Shown: positions 10,356-22,994, counted from the stretch's first letter. The stretch is DNA of 64,000 bases from Diploscapter coronatus (GCA_964036155.1 OZ038423.1:36533249-36597248); one strand, 5' to 3'. Notes: generated by a model from the letters alone, not told the origin. Numbers and translations are program-made.

Positions 10356-11625
10356 ATACAACATATGGTTGGGGGTAATGAACGAATCTCTGCATCTGCG
10401 CGGTTCAGGGATAAAGATATAGATTTAGAGCCCATAGAATTTTGCTCTTAGAGTTCAGTCTTAGATTGCAAAATCTTAGGAAAAATGTCTAGAGGCTCAA
10501 ATATAAGAATAGAAAATATTCGAGTTGAAAGTAAAGTGTCCTTGCTTTGCTACCGGCAGCTTTTATAGCCTCCTTGCCCGAGGTGATTGCTTTCCGGATG
10601 ACTCGAGAAGATTTCTCTCCTTGTCTGTGCGTATCGTCACCAACTGCACGTTCAGGCCGAATTCTCAGCTTTACATCAGGCGGGCGAAAAGATAAGAACG
10701 GATTAAGAGATCCAAAGATAAAGGATATTATGCTGATCTGCGATAAACAACCTTCTTCCTCACTGCAATGCACTCTCTGCTTTGTGCATTTCTCTCTATG
10801 TGCCTTTGCAAAGCCTTGCTGCTGCCGGCCAACTGTTTTTAGAAGGTCCAAGGCTTCGTAAACAAGCGGTAAATTGAGAAAACGACGAATTGTCCAGAAA
10901 CCTCAGGATTTTTCCCGAATTGTCACTAAATCTCACGAAAACCCACATGCCAAATACGAAAATAACAACAATAGTATACTTCCTGTTTCAATCATTGGAA
11001 AACAATATCAACAGAGAACGACGAAAAATAAAGCTAGATTTTTTATTGCGAGTTTTTAGTTTAGTCTCTAATAACAAATTTATCCTGAAAAGAGACGAAA
11101 AAGAAGAAATTTTCATTCTGAAAGGTTTCTTAGTGACCAGAAAAGGCGTCCCTATTTTGACGACGAATAACGAATTTTCGCAAGTTCTGAAAGCGGCTTT
11201 ACGAATTAAATCTTTTGATTTATCCTAATTTTTATCACATTTTGTAGACTAAAGGAGTTCAAAAGGGTAAAGTCCAATCTTCACTGGCCACTTAGAGTTT
11301 GAGACTCAAGAGAAAGAGGCGAATGGTGTATTTGCCTTTTCGGTTAACTCGCATCTTGTGAAATATCTTGAAGAGCTAGGAGATGAAAAGATGAAAGCAA
11401 CATTTCCCGAAGGAGCAGAACAGAACAGTATCTACGAGAGAGGTGTGGACAGTCTGTCGAATTTCGCAGTCTGCGCAAATACCTTCTACACATGCTCTGC
11501 TTCTCGAATTCTCTCATTCCTCCATATGCTCTAACAATAACTTTTGTTGAAAATAAGCAACACTCGCATTTACAGCCATGTGGTGGCATTATCTTGCCCA
11601 AACTTTCTTTTTGTTTCACAAGGGA

Positions 11626-11990
11626 AGTGCACAAATCGGAGCTCGCGGATCTTGATAAAACTTTCCAAATAGAGGCTTTCAATGACGGGGATCACGATGG
11701 TGAAGTCAGAATCTATCAAATAAGGACCTGGAGCCAGGGCATTCGCAGCCACTTTTCACTCGTATTTTGTATGAGAACTGAGCAAAATCGTCTGTCAAAA
11801 ATGTATGCAAATTTATAAGTTCGTGAATGCAAGTAAAGAATCGAGAGTTTTTACCCATCTTCTGCTTTCAAGTCCCTATTTGACATATTTTGACTTTACC
11901 ATCGTGATCCCCGTCATTGAAAGTCCCTGTTTGGTAGGTTTCATCAAAATCTGTGAGCTCTGATCTGTGCACTTCTCGTTTTATTTTTTC
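11626..11990. repeat. Inverted duplication of an exon-like sequence
   Basis: The block at about 11626-11722 (reads KSELADLDKTFQIEAFNDGD on plus) recurs in reverse complement at about 11880-11976 (reads RSELTDFDETYQTGTFNDGD on minus). A 20-bp core, TTTCAATGACGGGGATCACG and its neighbours, is identical. Differences between the copies are mostly substitutions that keep both frames open. The peptide faintly recalls a copine C2 segment, but that is weak. It is probably a duplicated gene fragment. Confidence 0.55.
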
Positions 11991-12050
11991 AAGAGAATAT
12001 AGTTTTCCAATGTTTTAGTGATAATTTTGCGCGATTATTTTCTGTAAAAC

Positions 12051-13530
12051 ATGCTACCAGAGAAGAATCTAACGGATTCAACCTTATATCGAGTCTCTAC
12101 TGCAGATCCTTTGAAATTAGTGAGCTTTTCCAAATTTCTATTTAATTTTGCTTTGAAAATTTTGGATCCCACTATGCGCAGAATCCATGCTACATTGGAT
12201 TCGCCGATACGGCAAAATTCGACCGGACTATTCATTTCCGTTATCAATGTTAAAAGATTTGAAAGGTCAAGTTTTCCAATTTCTTTAAAAAGTTTTACCA
12301 AGCTATTGGCTTTAGAGGTCCGTCTCAGCTACAATGACACTGTATCTGTTCTAAGTCTAGCATTTTTCTTCACGACATTCAGATATTTCTGCCAATGGAA
12401 AGCTCAGGGATTTTTTCCATATTATTTTTTGGATTTTTTTTTATTTTAGGGTTATGTGCATAGTTGCGGAGTATTCCCCAGATTTGCACATAAAGTTCCA
12501 GAATCTTGTTGGAAGCTGTTTTACTATGGCCTATTATGGATTTTTTCACTTTATATCCACACCTGCATACCTTCAATCGACACTTTCTACGATCCTTTGT
12601 CCATGTGGAAAGGTATTTTAATTTTCTCGGTTTAAGAAGAACGTTTTCCACCTTTAGATTTTTCTGATGGAAATATTCCACCTATTCATCCTACGGTCTA
12701 TTTCGTCTATCTAACGCAGTCTGCATTTTACCTACATTCAATCTACGCCACACTATTCATGGATTTATGGCGAAAGGTATTGAATTTAGTTTGGAATAAA
12801 AATATTTTTATCTCTAGGATTCATGGCTGATGTTCACTCATCATTTCATAGCTTTGGCTTTGATTTGGCTGAGTTATATCGAGGGGTAAGAATGACTTTT
12901 ATGACTTTTCTATAGATTTTATTAGATACACACTACCTGGAGCATTCGCGCTATTCCTACAGGATAATACCGACGCTTTATTGGAGATGATAAAGTTAGC
13001 GATGTATTTCAAGAAACGAACTGATGGGAGGTTCTACAAATCTCTCTACATCTCCGGAAATTTCATATTCGTGGCCTTTGCAGTGGCATGGTGAGATAAA
13101 AAAGAACGAAAAAATATTAGTTGCATGGATTTTAGGGTGATATTCCGTTTGTATTGGTATCCTTGCAAGCTTCTTTATGCTACTCTGTATGGAGGCGTCT
13201 ATTTGGGTCCTCAAGATGGAAAATTCATGCCTTTGTTGGGAGTTATGCTGATTCTTATCTATGGAATGAACGTTTATTGGTTTAACGTGAGCAAAAAATC
13301 ACAAATCAACGACTTTTGTTTTCAATTTGAAGTTTATCATCCGCATGGTCTGGCGAGTCGCATCCACTGGTGAAGATCCGGAGGATAACCGAGAATACGA
13401 TACGACAGCAGTCAGCGGATTGGATAAGGTATCGCAAAATTAGCATCCCAGATAAAATATCCAATCTTTTTAGCAAAAACTTGATTTAATAGCTGCCAAG
13501 AAGACGAAATCTCGCAGGAAGAAGGAATAA
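12051..13530 (+). CDS. lagr-1: Ceramide synthase, CerS1/LAGR-1 type
   Basis: A multi-pass ER membrane enzyme that N-acylates sphingoid bases. From 12450 on the match to CerS1 is strong: [36 protein letters not shown], the Lag1 motif [20 protein letters not shown] with its two catalytic histidines, [20 protein letters not shown], and the acidic DPEDNREYD tail, then a basic end ..[10 protein letters not shown]. Seven or more exons join at consistent phases. The 5' part (12051-12401) reads as one open frame from ATG 12051 and ends in a hydrophobic [13 protein letters not shown] helix, but is not clearly conserved, so the start is provisional. The intron before GYVHSCG has no GT donor; a GC donor at 12402 (48 nt) is the likeliest reading. 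No homeobox insert is present, as expected for CerS1. Confidence 0.85.
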
Positions 13531-15134
13531 CATGAATTGATTGCATTTTTGCTTAGCAAATTATTTCCTGAGACGTCCTGACAGCCCCTTTTGTTGTCCG
13601 AATAAATCGTCAATGTTGCTTTTTCGATCTACGTTTGAAGGTGTTGAATTGCACATCGTTTCCTTGAAGTCCGTGCACTCTTTAACTGGGAAAGACAATG
13701 CCACATGCACAGTTTCAACATGTCCTTTTCCGGTTTGGTCTTCACTTTTCCGATTTTTTGCCTTTAGGAAAATATTTCTCGCATAAAAATTGATTCATCT
13801 GTGTGACCCTCTTATTGTTAGAATGTTATTTCGCGTTATGTTTTGGTTTGGTTTCTAGTGTCCGGGGTTCTTGTCTGTCTGAGCTCCACTCTCTTCACAC
13901 CCTTTTTGTTACTGTGTAAATACTGCCTGCTTCTCTGCGCCCTCTCTGCCGGACACCGTCCATTTGCCAGCCAGCATAGGTTCTACAATAATGGGTATAG
14001 AATGATCTTCCCTTCCACCCTTGCCTTTGTGCGGTAGTTGAAGAATGCAAACCTAGGGACCACTCGCGGGGACTACTGCCGACTCTCTTCAATTCATATT
14101 CTATTTCCACTTTTCCACACCGATCTCTTTCACAAATCCCTTCTATGTCCAAACTTGCATATCAACTTGCCCGAGGGGACTCTATTTCCATTCATCGAAA
14201 TCGAGAATATTGTGCTCTCGATTCGATCTACTTTCTCATTCCATTGAACCTAAACCCTGGGTCGACTAATAATCCCCTTGAATTTTGTTAGATCTTGAAA
14301 AATTCAAATGCATAACTATTTTATTATTCTATCATTTTAACCCCACCAATCTGAATTAGACCTAAAGTTAAATTTGAGAGCTTTTCGATAAAAATGACGA
14401 GATGAAACGAGATAATTTTTTCTATTTCTCAAGACTAGTCTCTCAGATAATTTTTAATCTCAAGTCATCTTTATTACATTTCGTGCGAATTCGATGATAA
14501 TTGTCCATGTTCGTGCACATGTTCTAACGTTTTGTGCCTTTTGACCCTCTCATTATTCCCCTGTCTGTCATAATTTTCATGGCGCCAATCGCGCGGGCCG
14601 TTCGACTGTTTTTTGTTGCTGCCTTTTTGCTCATTTAAAGCACCTGTCCTCAGGTCGGCAGTAGGGAAAAAGCCTGTAGCTCTCGACTGTCTCTCTGTAT
14701 TTTTTTTTCTAATTCCTTCCAAAGGTCAAATTTGGTCAATCCATTCTTTGATAAATTTTCTTTGTTACATTTCATTTTTATTTTCATGTCATACGGTAGT
14801 TGCGTTTGAGCTCTTTTTCAGAATAAGATATTAATGACAGAGCACTTTGATCTTACCGCTATGTAGATTCAGCTAACCGGTTGTTTTTACATTGTGCTGC
14901 ACATTTGTTAGGGTCTAATTATATTTGCATAAGAGATATATGATACTTGACTAAATTTGATATTGATTGGCATCGAAAGTTACAAGTGAACTCGGATTAT
15001 GAAGGATTTTCGCGCAATATGTAAATGAGATAGGGTGAAATTCCCTCGCTTTCTCTTTGGAATTCGAACTTTAACTCGTACAACTGTTTCAGTACATTTT
15101 ATTTCAGATAGCTCAAATTTATCCACCATAGAAT
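13531..15134. other. Intergenic between lagr-1 and the ZP gene
   Basis: Holds the lagr-1 3' region and the ZP-gene promoter. It contains pyrimidine-rich blocks and one CTCTGCGCC-type promoter motif at 13932-13946. Open frames here (for example 13541-13786 and 14613-14834) show no domain or conserved motif. No exon was supported. Confidence 0.5.
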
Positions 15135-17590
15135 ATGAGGGAGCGGTTAGGTCTATTATTAATTTGGGTAGATCTCTGTTACATTATCTTATGCAGCAAG
15201 AAGATTTAGATATTCCCTTCTATTTTATGCCAGACTTATTACGATAACGAAATAATCGGTCAGCCTACGATAGATTGTGATTCAGACGAGGTGACTATAG
15301 GAATTGCTACACGGAATCCTTTTCGGTAAAAACATCCATTTTTTATTATGTGAACATTTGTTTCTAGAGGAACAATTTATGTGAAAGGCCATTACAATGA
15401 AGAAGTCTGTCGGAGAGAGTTCTTCACAAGTGACGCTCCTGGCGCAACTTTGGGAGTCCGAATGTCGGATTGCGGAATGAAACGAATAAGACAGGTACGA
15501 ATTTGCTAAAACCAAAGTGACGTTGATTTTCTAGCTTCAACCTCAAGGAGTCAACATTCTTCTGACAGTCGTTGTTAATTTCCATCCTCACTTCATGACG
15601 AAGTTGGACAGAGCTTTCTCGATTCGGTGCTTCTACGGGCACAAAGACGCCAGCGTGACAACTGATATGGAGATCAAGAAGTAAATTTTAGCCAGGATAA
15701 TACAATTTTGAAAATAAGATCTCCGATTTTCGTGAGTTTAGCGGATTCCCGTCGGAAACGTTGGAACAGGCGACTTATCTGATGCCCCAATGTGAGTATT
15801 CGTTGAGAGAGGGGACTTTCGATGGACCAAGGATTAGATCAACGACTATTGGAAAGCCGATAGTTCACAGATGGGACTGCAACAATAATGGTTTTTTTTC
15901 AAATTGAATTTCTTTATTTCCAAAAATAAATAAAACTAGGACATTACGGAATACTCGTCAGAAACTGCATTATCAATGATGGTAGAGGCGAATCCATGGC
16001 TTTTCTGGATAATCGAGGGTTAGGCAGAGCATGTTCAGTCTGTTTAAAGATTGTTTTTCATTAGATGTCCAATTTATGACCTCCCAATACCACCCCTTGT
16101 CTACGATGCAACTTATTCAGTAGCATACACGGTTGTCGAGGCCGTCACGTTTCCAGACCAGGTTGGAATAAATGGATTAATAATGAGATTTTAAGACTTT
16201 GGGATATTCTAGATGCGCGTCTTCTTCCAATGCCAGATCCAAGTGTGCGATAAGATGAACGAGGGATGCATTGGGATCACGGTACAGAATTTAAATGTCA
16301 CATTTTATTAAAAAATCGTCTTTAAGCCTCCAAACTGTCCTCCAATAGTTATGCCCGGGGGTTTCCCATCAAATCCATCAGTCAATCCAAATGTGCCTTC
16401 ACAAGTAAAGACTTTGAAATTTCGAGAAGAGATAGGGTGAATTTTGAGGTCATTGGCTCATTCTCTCTTGGCAATCACATTAGTGAAACTTCTCATGAGA
16501 TTCCCGCTCCAGATGGCACGATCGGTCAAGGAATGGGTACAACTTTGAAAGTCGAAGAATTTTTATCCCAAGGTTTAGCCTTTGAACACCGAATCCCAGA
16601 TCCATGGTTGAAGGAACACGTTCTGGTGGACGAGAAGGAGCGGACTCAACGAGGCGCTCACAATGAGCCGAAGCCAACTCCAATCAACAAGACTGAGAAT
16701 CTGAACACTGTAAGATTAGGTGTCGACCAATCTTGCGTAATCTTTTTCTGAATCTAGACAACTTCCTACACTGTCACTGCTTCATACTCCGAATCTTCTC
16801 CAACCACGAAGGACTCATCGTGGGCGATTCCAGTGCCTCCATCCAACGACATAGACGAAGATCATAATACAAATTCCAACCATGATGGTTTCCGCTCTTG
16901 GGAGGCTTTCTTTGGACGCGTCCAACAAGCCGCTTCGATTGTTTCTTCAACAACAACAACAACTCCCAAGCCTTCAACTTCGAAGAATATCCAAAGTTGG
17001 AGAGTTTTCATGAATTTGCTCACAGATAGATTTAGCGACGACATCTTCTCAAGAGTCCAGATTAACGTCGACTAGAGAAAAGCGTCTAGCTGATAGCGTT
17101 ATGGACGTTGTTTCTTCCCCAATCTATATTCGAGACTCAGAAGGACTGGATGATGATGAACATTGGGCCGAGCAACGAGCAAAAGCAGCATCAGGTTTCA
17201 TATTGTTTAGACGGTAGTTTTAGAAAAATAATTTCAGCTCTTGAGTCTCATAATCTGACCTGTCTTTCTCCGACTGCTGTGTCTATTATGGGTGTAGCCT
17301 TTATTGGAACCGTCATATTCTGCATCGGACTAATCGTTTATTTGACCAAAGATTATTTCCGAATGTAAGTTTCTTAATTTTTTCCGCGATGATGTCTTCT
17401 CTTCAGGTTCATTCCTGATATGGACCTGAACAATTCGGCGATGTCTCATCTGGATACCTCTTCCAGCTGCAGTAGTCGAAGTTCATGTACAAACGAGACA
17501 TTCAGCCCCAACGACAATGTTATCTACACTAGGAAGTTGGGTGACGTGAATTATGTTGTAGCTGCGATAACTCCCAGGAGCATTCCATAA
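15135..17590 (+). CDS. Cuticlin-like ZP-domain type I membrane protein
   Basis: The ZP domain begins at NEIIGQPTIDC (about 15250) and follows the cuticlin pattern: TRNPFRGTIYVKGHYNEEVC, GVNILLTVVVNFHPHFMTK, DRAFSIRCFYG, a mid-domain cysteine stretch, HRWDCN, NCIINDGRGE, FFQCQIQVCDKM, CIGITPPNCP. A Ser/Thr-rich linker follows (TTTTTPKPSTS), then a furin-type site REKR at 17074-17085, a transmembrane helix (SIMGVAFIGTVIFCIGLIVY) and a cytosolic tail of about 70 residues ending TPRSIP. This is the usual ZP layout for secretion, cleavage and assembly into cuticle matrix. The 40-nt intron at about 16996-17035 joins linker and REKR exons in frame. ATG 15135 gives a good signal peptide (MRERLGLLLIWVDLCYIILC) in frame with the ZP exon, but an in-frame TAG at 15207 lies between them; the first junction is unresolved. 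Confidence 0.82.
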
Positions 17591-18071
17591 TTTTTCTCCT
17601 TTCTTAAATTCTTACCTCAAACCAAGATCACTGCTTCTTGCATAATCACATGAAATTTTTAAGTCAGGTGAACCATTGCCAGTTTTATCTTCTTTTCGTA
17701 AGTATTACACACAATCTTCCAAATCTCCTTCATACCGGTCAAATCACTTTACAATAAGTCTTATTCGTGACTAAAATCGATAATTATTATTTATTCAATA
17801 AATAAATTAAAACTTTCACGTGAACAATGAAATATGTCGAAGAGAAGATAAGTCTTGCGTTGAGAGTTTGAAAGACTTGTCAAAATTAAGTAGAAGGTTG
17901 TTCAAACTGAGGTCCCTCTGAGCATCATGTTGTGTGTGAGAATTGCGGATTTTCGTATGCATTTCAAAAGAAAATCATTTCCTATAAAAGCTAGTCATGA
18001 TCTAAATCGTTATGTTATGATATGAAGACTAATACCCAAGTAGTCATAATCTAAGCTATGGAATTAGAGAT
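17591..18071. other. Convergent intergenic region
   Basis: The 3' regions of the ZP gene (plus) and the repeat-protein gene (minus) meet here. AT-rich, with several ATAAA-like poly(A) signals, including AATAAA at about 17796-17809. No coding signal. Confidence 0.6.
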
Positions 18072-19489
18072 TTAGAAGACGAAGACTCCTCGCTTAGCTC
18101 CTTCTTGGTAGCTGCCTTGTGGTGCTGGTTGGGCGACTGCTGCTTCTTGAGGCTAAAAATTGCTTGTTGTCATCTAAAATCGAGATGATTTTGAGTACCT
18201 GAATAGGAGCGGCGGCTGGTTGCTGCTGATAGGTCTGTCCTCCTTGGCTCTGAGGCTCAGCGGCTACCTCAGCTTGTTGTGGTGCAGCCTCAACAATAGA
18301 TTGTTGTTGGGCAGTCTGAGAAGAAGAATCAGATGCGACAGGCGCTTCGCCATAATCAGCGCTATCAGTGATCGTACTCTGCGCATTCTGCAAGCAGCAG
18401 AACACATGCCAGAAGCGAGCCCAATTAATCAAAGCATAGAGGCGTGCGAGAAGGTTTTCAGAACAGAGTTGTACAGATAGAAGAAAACGCAGAAAATTTC
18501 TGGCTCACCTCGACTGGGACTGGAGCGATCTCTTGAGGAGCCTGAGGAGCGATTGGTTGGGACTGCTGTTCCTGGTATCCTCCGGCAGCAGGGATTTGGG
18601 GAGCGGGGGCAGCGTTGTAGTTAGCGGGTGCGGCTTCGGGTCCAGGAGCTGGTCCAGGAGCAGGTCCGGGAGCTGGGCCAGCGTTGTAGCTAGCGGGTGC
18701 GGCTTCGGGTCCAGGGGCTGGTCCAGGAGCAGGTCCGGCATTGTAACCACCTGGTGCAGGTCCGGGAGCTGGGCCAGCATTGTAACCACCTGGTGCAGGT
18801 CCGGGAGCTGGGCCAGCATTGTAACCACCTGGTGCAGGTCCGGCACTGTAACTTGGTGCTGGGCCAGCGCTGTAGCTAGCGGGTGCGGGTGCAGAGTAGC
18901 TACCACCGGCAATTGGTCCAGAAGCGTAATTTCCGCCGGCAATTGGGCCGCTAGCGTATCCTCCTTGAATTTGAGGGTGATTGATTAGCTTTGATGGAAG
19001 CGCTTGATCTCTTACCGGCTGGTGCTTGGGCATATCCTCCACTTGGAGCTACAGCATAACCACCCGAGGGGGGAGGGGGTGGGATGGCGTATCTTAATAT
19101 TTTCGCGATAATTCAATTGGGTCAATTGTAGAAAATTACCCTTGACCTCCTCCGATTCCTCCACCGCAAGGAGATCCGCAGCCTGAAGTTGAAGTTAAAA
19201 ATGGGGGCGGCGACGTTTCCGAACTGGCCGTTTCAGAACTGCCCATTTTATATAACTTCCAATCCCGTATTATTCATTAAAAAAAAGTTCTGAAACGTCG
19301 CCGTCCCTAAAAATGGAATTCTCGAGAGAGTACAATACCTGGAGCAGAACCCCCACAACAGCCTCCTCCTCCTCCGCCGAGGCAGGCGTACAATGGGGTT
19401 GCTGAGATGGCAACGAGAACTACGGTATACAGCTAAAAATGTGTTAAGATTCGGAAATTTTTTCCACACAAGATCACGACACATACCAT
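18072..19489 (-). CDS. Secreted Gly/Pro/Ala/Tyr-rich repeat protein, probably cuticle or matrix
   Basis: The first exon ends in ATG (19487-19489) directly before GTATGT. It splices to a signal-peptide exon (LYTVVLVAISATPLYA) that continues CLGGGGGGCCGG. That Cys/Gly start resembles nematode ground-like (GRL) proteins. The body holds tandem repeats: YASGPIAGG twice, SYSAPAP/SYSAGPAP, then about five copies of YNAGPAPGPAP with GG or GPEAAP spacers. A Gln/Ala-rich part (QQQPAAAPIQ) follows, and the end is GSYQEGAKRGVFVF. No ground-like domain is seen at the C terminus. Spaced tyrosines could be cross-linked in a cuticle, which is inference. The internal repeats are nearly identical at the DNA level, so copy number may vary or be misassembled. 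Confidence 0.7.
18600..18960 (-). repeat. Coding tandem repeat, GGYNAGPAPGPAP unit
   Basis: Tandem units of about 39 nt within the Gly/Pro/Ala-rich gene, with at least three near-identical copies at about 18738-18840 and related copies on both sides. Compound units containing GPEAAPA make up the 3' part. Confidence 0.85.
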
Positions 19490-21977
19490 TTGGCCTTGCC
19501 TACGAAGAAAAATGCGGTTCGAGACGTCTACGGCAAAGAGGGAAGAGGGCAATGGGTGAAGGGATAGGGGAGAGGAGAAGACGTAAGAAAAATATCGCCT
19601 TTGGGCGGATTCAGGATCCCCTTTTATAGGTATCCTATGTCTGCCTCTCTCCATCTCACTATTTCATCCCTGTCTGCCTTCTTCGTCTGTTCCCTCTCTG
19701 CCAAAGACCAATCTTTTCCGCGCTATCAGCCATCATCACATGCCAACGACGTTTGACGCGCGAAATCCCGCCTGACTCCGCCCACTTTTGGAAAGTACAT
19801 GCAGAAGTAAAATTCCTTTTTGATGATGACGATGATACATGAAGAAGTTTGAGGGTGTTGAAATTGTACTCTTATGGATTTCCAACTTTAAATTCCTGAC
19901 GTTTTCCACGTTCACTTAATCCGACAGCTTCAGGGCCTCAAGGATACCTCCCTTCTGTCTACCTGTCTGGGCTATCTGACTTCCATCTTTCCTCCCTTCT
20001 GTCTCTGCACTTTTACCTTTCTCTTTTTGCCAATGCCATTCTTTTACGTTTTTGATGAGAAAATGCCATTTGTGAAGGGAGAGATTTTCAACCTGCTAAA
20101 ATCGAAGAGGACGACGACGAGGAACATTTTTGAGAGATACGGGGCAAATGGTAGAGATTAGCTTGATGCTTGAGATCTGAGATTACATAATCTTAATCAA
20201 CACGTATCTTCTTCACTATAAAACTTTATGATGCAACATGGGGTAATTCTCGTCAGAAATCAGATGAGTCAGCCAGACGTTTGTATAATTTTTGGTGGTT
20301 TTATTTAAATCAGACCACGCTACTTCAACTTTCTACTCGATTGAAATGGTTCGTTTCTATTGTTTGTGTTTGGGAATGCGTTGACTCATGCTTCTGTCAT
20401 TATCGTCGGACCGATTCGAAATCTCCTCTTCCCGTTTATGGGCACTTCTTCTAAGCGAAAGTTTCCATGTATAGGATTAAAAGATTAAACCACCTTGTGA
20501 GATTTGGAAAATTTGGAATTTCTAAAGGCGGGTGATGCAATGAGGAAAGATAAAGACGATAAAGACATAAGAAAGGAGAAATCTCGTTTCATATTACGCG
20601 ACGACAAGACAGTCAGACGACAGGTGCATGATGAGGAGGAAAGAGATGAGAAGGGACAGCTTTATCTCCCTATCAAAAACTGCCCGATTTCGGGAATCTA
20701 TCAACTTTCCCTGGGCAGTGATATCTCTCCCCATTCACGGCCCTGCCAAATTCTCTTCTCCCTATGCCTTTATCATATCAGTGACTATCATTCGAGAATA
20801 TCTTCTCCTTCGAAGAGAAGAAAAAATGGGAGAAGTGAGAAAGACGATGCGAATAATGGGGATTAGAAAATAGTTGCAATTTCGTCAATTAATTTAAGAG
20901 AAAAATCGTGCGAATTTTTAGATGGAATAGGAATAAAATATTCCAAATTTCGGTCCATAAAATTTGACGACCTCATAGTTTTGTTAAAATTGCTCATAAA
21001 ATCTCTTAAGTCGGCATATCTTTGAAAAGAATTTCGTAAATCTTCACTTCTATGTAACTTTGCGTGAACAATACACATTTATCATCGCCTTATTACCAAA
21101 AGCGGTTTGCCTCTTCTCTTTTGTAAAGGATGACAAGTCCCGTTTTTCTGCCTGCAGCAGTAGATGCCCAAATCAGTCCCAGTCGCATCTTGCACGGCTC
21201 ATTTGGTCCGCTCGCCAACTTTTGCCTTTCATCCCCACTCCTTTCAGTCTTAGCGACAAACTGGCTAATCTAATGCATTTCTTGCATGAATTACATGGAC
21301 ACATGCCACTTTTTATGTCCATACAAAAGTACAACACAGAAAGGACATCCATTTGTTTGGGAAAATGCGAAGATAAACTAAGATTTTTGCAGACCATATG
21401 TAAGAAGATGACAAATAATTGCGTATTTGGTATCCTTAAATGGGAAAAATTGACATAAATAAATCATCGATCGGAAATATAACAAATGATCAACCTTCTA
21501 TGATTCAATGCTAGAATATTGTTAGCTAGGAAAAGTATTCTTCCAGAAATTGAAGTCTACAAACGGATTTCAAACATCCGTTAAAACTGATAAATAGAAG
21601 TCAGAAGCGGCATAGGTTTTTTCCTCGAAAACACCTTTTCGATCTTATTTTTATCTATGTTCAACTTCTAATTGGCTAGGTCCCCAGAAATCTCCAGTGT
21701 GAAAAGTGAGGATAATGGTAGCCATCCAAGAATAGCGCTACAGATTGAGATGGTAAGGCTGTTTGGAAACCTCAAGCGTCGTAACAGCTTCAGAAGGAAC
21801 GAATGAAGATAAGCTACGAAAAATGAACAAGAAAAGGAAGCACATCGACCATTTGCATATTCATTTCTTTATCGAGATTTTTTATGTTTCTTTTTCAAAA
21901 TTTCTTTATTTTTCTATCTGAAGTCATCAACAATGAGATAAACATTTCAACAAATGAGATTTGAGATTCAAATGAAA
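19490..21977. other. Intergenic, no confident gene
   Basis: About 2.5 kb between two minus-strand genes. It contains CT-rich blocks (19630-19700, 19970-20040) and purine-rich blocks (20540-20660, 20810-20850). A minus open frame at 20863-21078 and plus frames at 20504-20866 and 21060-21458 lack recognisable domains and splice context, and I do not call them. Confidence 0.5.
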
Positions 21978-22994
21978 TTACTCGTCTTCTTCATCATCCC
22001 CGAACGACAAGAGACTTGTGGAAACCTGAAATACGATAAAACTATTGGTCAAAGTTCGACATTTCATTCTGATATATCGTATCTGCGTTGATAAAAACTT
22101 GAATTGTTTTTTTCTTAGTCCGCACGTCACATTAAGATTTCACAATTTGAAAAGGAAGTTTCACTTGAAGAAGAGATTAGAAAAATGTCGCTAGATTTTT
22201 GTTTTGATAAAATCTTCAACTTGTCTATTTTGCACAAATCTTATGAAGTTATTATTGCATGTTTTTTCGTCTTACTTTGGGCTTTTCTTTTTTCTCGTCT
22301 AATTTTTTCTTCTTCTCATCCACTGGCTTTTCCGAGTCCGCATTTCGTTTAGCTGGCTTCTTGAACGTGATTCTTCCTTCTGCGATTTTCCGATCTAGAA
22401 ATTTCAAATTTTCAAAAATGCGATTTCGTTGCAAATTTCACTCATTTTGCTCTTCTTTGCCAACATTCTTCCATTTGAAAAGTGTGCGACTTTTCCGATA
22501 AGTAAAAAAGTTATCGCAATTTTCCTAACCATCTTCCTCCTTTTGCTTTTCGTCGAGTTTCTTCTGAATTTCGTCGTGTCCGATGTCAGTTTCGGGATTC
22601 AGAACGACAATCTAAATTTTGATTTTTTTAGTTCAGCAATTTTCAATTTTTCGCTTCCAACCTGCGGCCTGTCCTCTTCCTTCATCCTCAGCAGCTCGGC
22701 CTCGGTGCTTCCGTCGTCGTCCACGTCATTCGGACCTGGCTCGTCTGTGAACTGCAAAAAAAGAAAATACGGTACGTGCAGTAACCTTTCTTTTTCTTGA
22801 ATAAAAATAGAAAAAACCGTGAATTTTCTAAATTTTTTAAATGATTTATTTACTTTGTCATCCAATTTGGCGGGCTCCTTGTATCCGAGCTGCTTCTTCA
22901 TTTTCTGAATGAAGGGCGGATCCTCTTGGTTGATGTAGGAAATCCCCGATTTCTCCTTGTAGTTCATAGGTTTGCCTCGGCCGCGACCACTCAT
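21978..22994 (-). CDS. KIAA1143-like small nuclear/basic protein
   Basis: Starts MSGRGRGKPMNYKEKSGISY and contains INQEDPPFIQKMKKQLGYKE, which matches the KIAA1143 N terminus (SYV.P.EPAFL..FKE.VGY). It ends SLLSFGDDEEDE, matching the conserved LLSF.(D/E)(D/E) tail. The middle has an acidic stretch (DDDGSTEAE), IVVLNPE in the position of the human VVVLKKGD segment, RKIAEGRITFKKP and a Lys-rich block (DEKKKKLDEKKEKPK). About five exons, with introns of about 50-110 nt in phase. Function is poorly known; the human protein is uncharacterised. The length, about 150 residues, agrees with the family. Confidence 0.82.

Larger units (their letters stand above)
10226..12050. other. Intergenic, no confident gene; diverged inverted duplication inside
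   Basis: About 1.8 kb between Hsp12 and ceramide synthase. Open frames at 10547-10861 (plus) and 10890-11228 (plus) have no recognisable domain, signal peptide or conserved motif, and I do not call them. The part from 11625 to 11990 holds an inverted duplication of an exon-like block, listed separately. Confidence 0.5.

Noticed and set aside
10547..10861. Open frame of 104 codons on plus, with an overlapping minus frame of 120 codons
   Set aside because: No domain, no signal peptide and no splice context; composition equals the surrounding intergenic DNA.
10890..11228. Open frame of 112 codons on plus
   Set aside because: No recognisable motif; AT-driven codons and no upstream acceptor.
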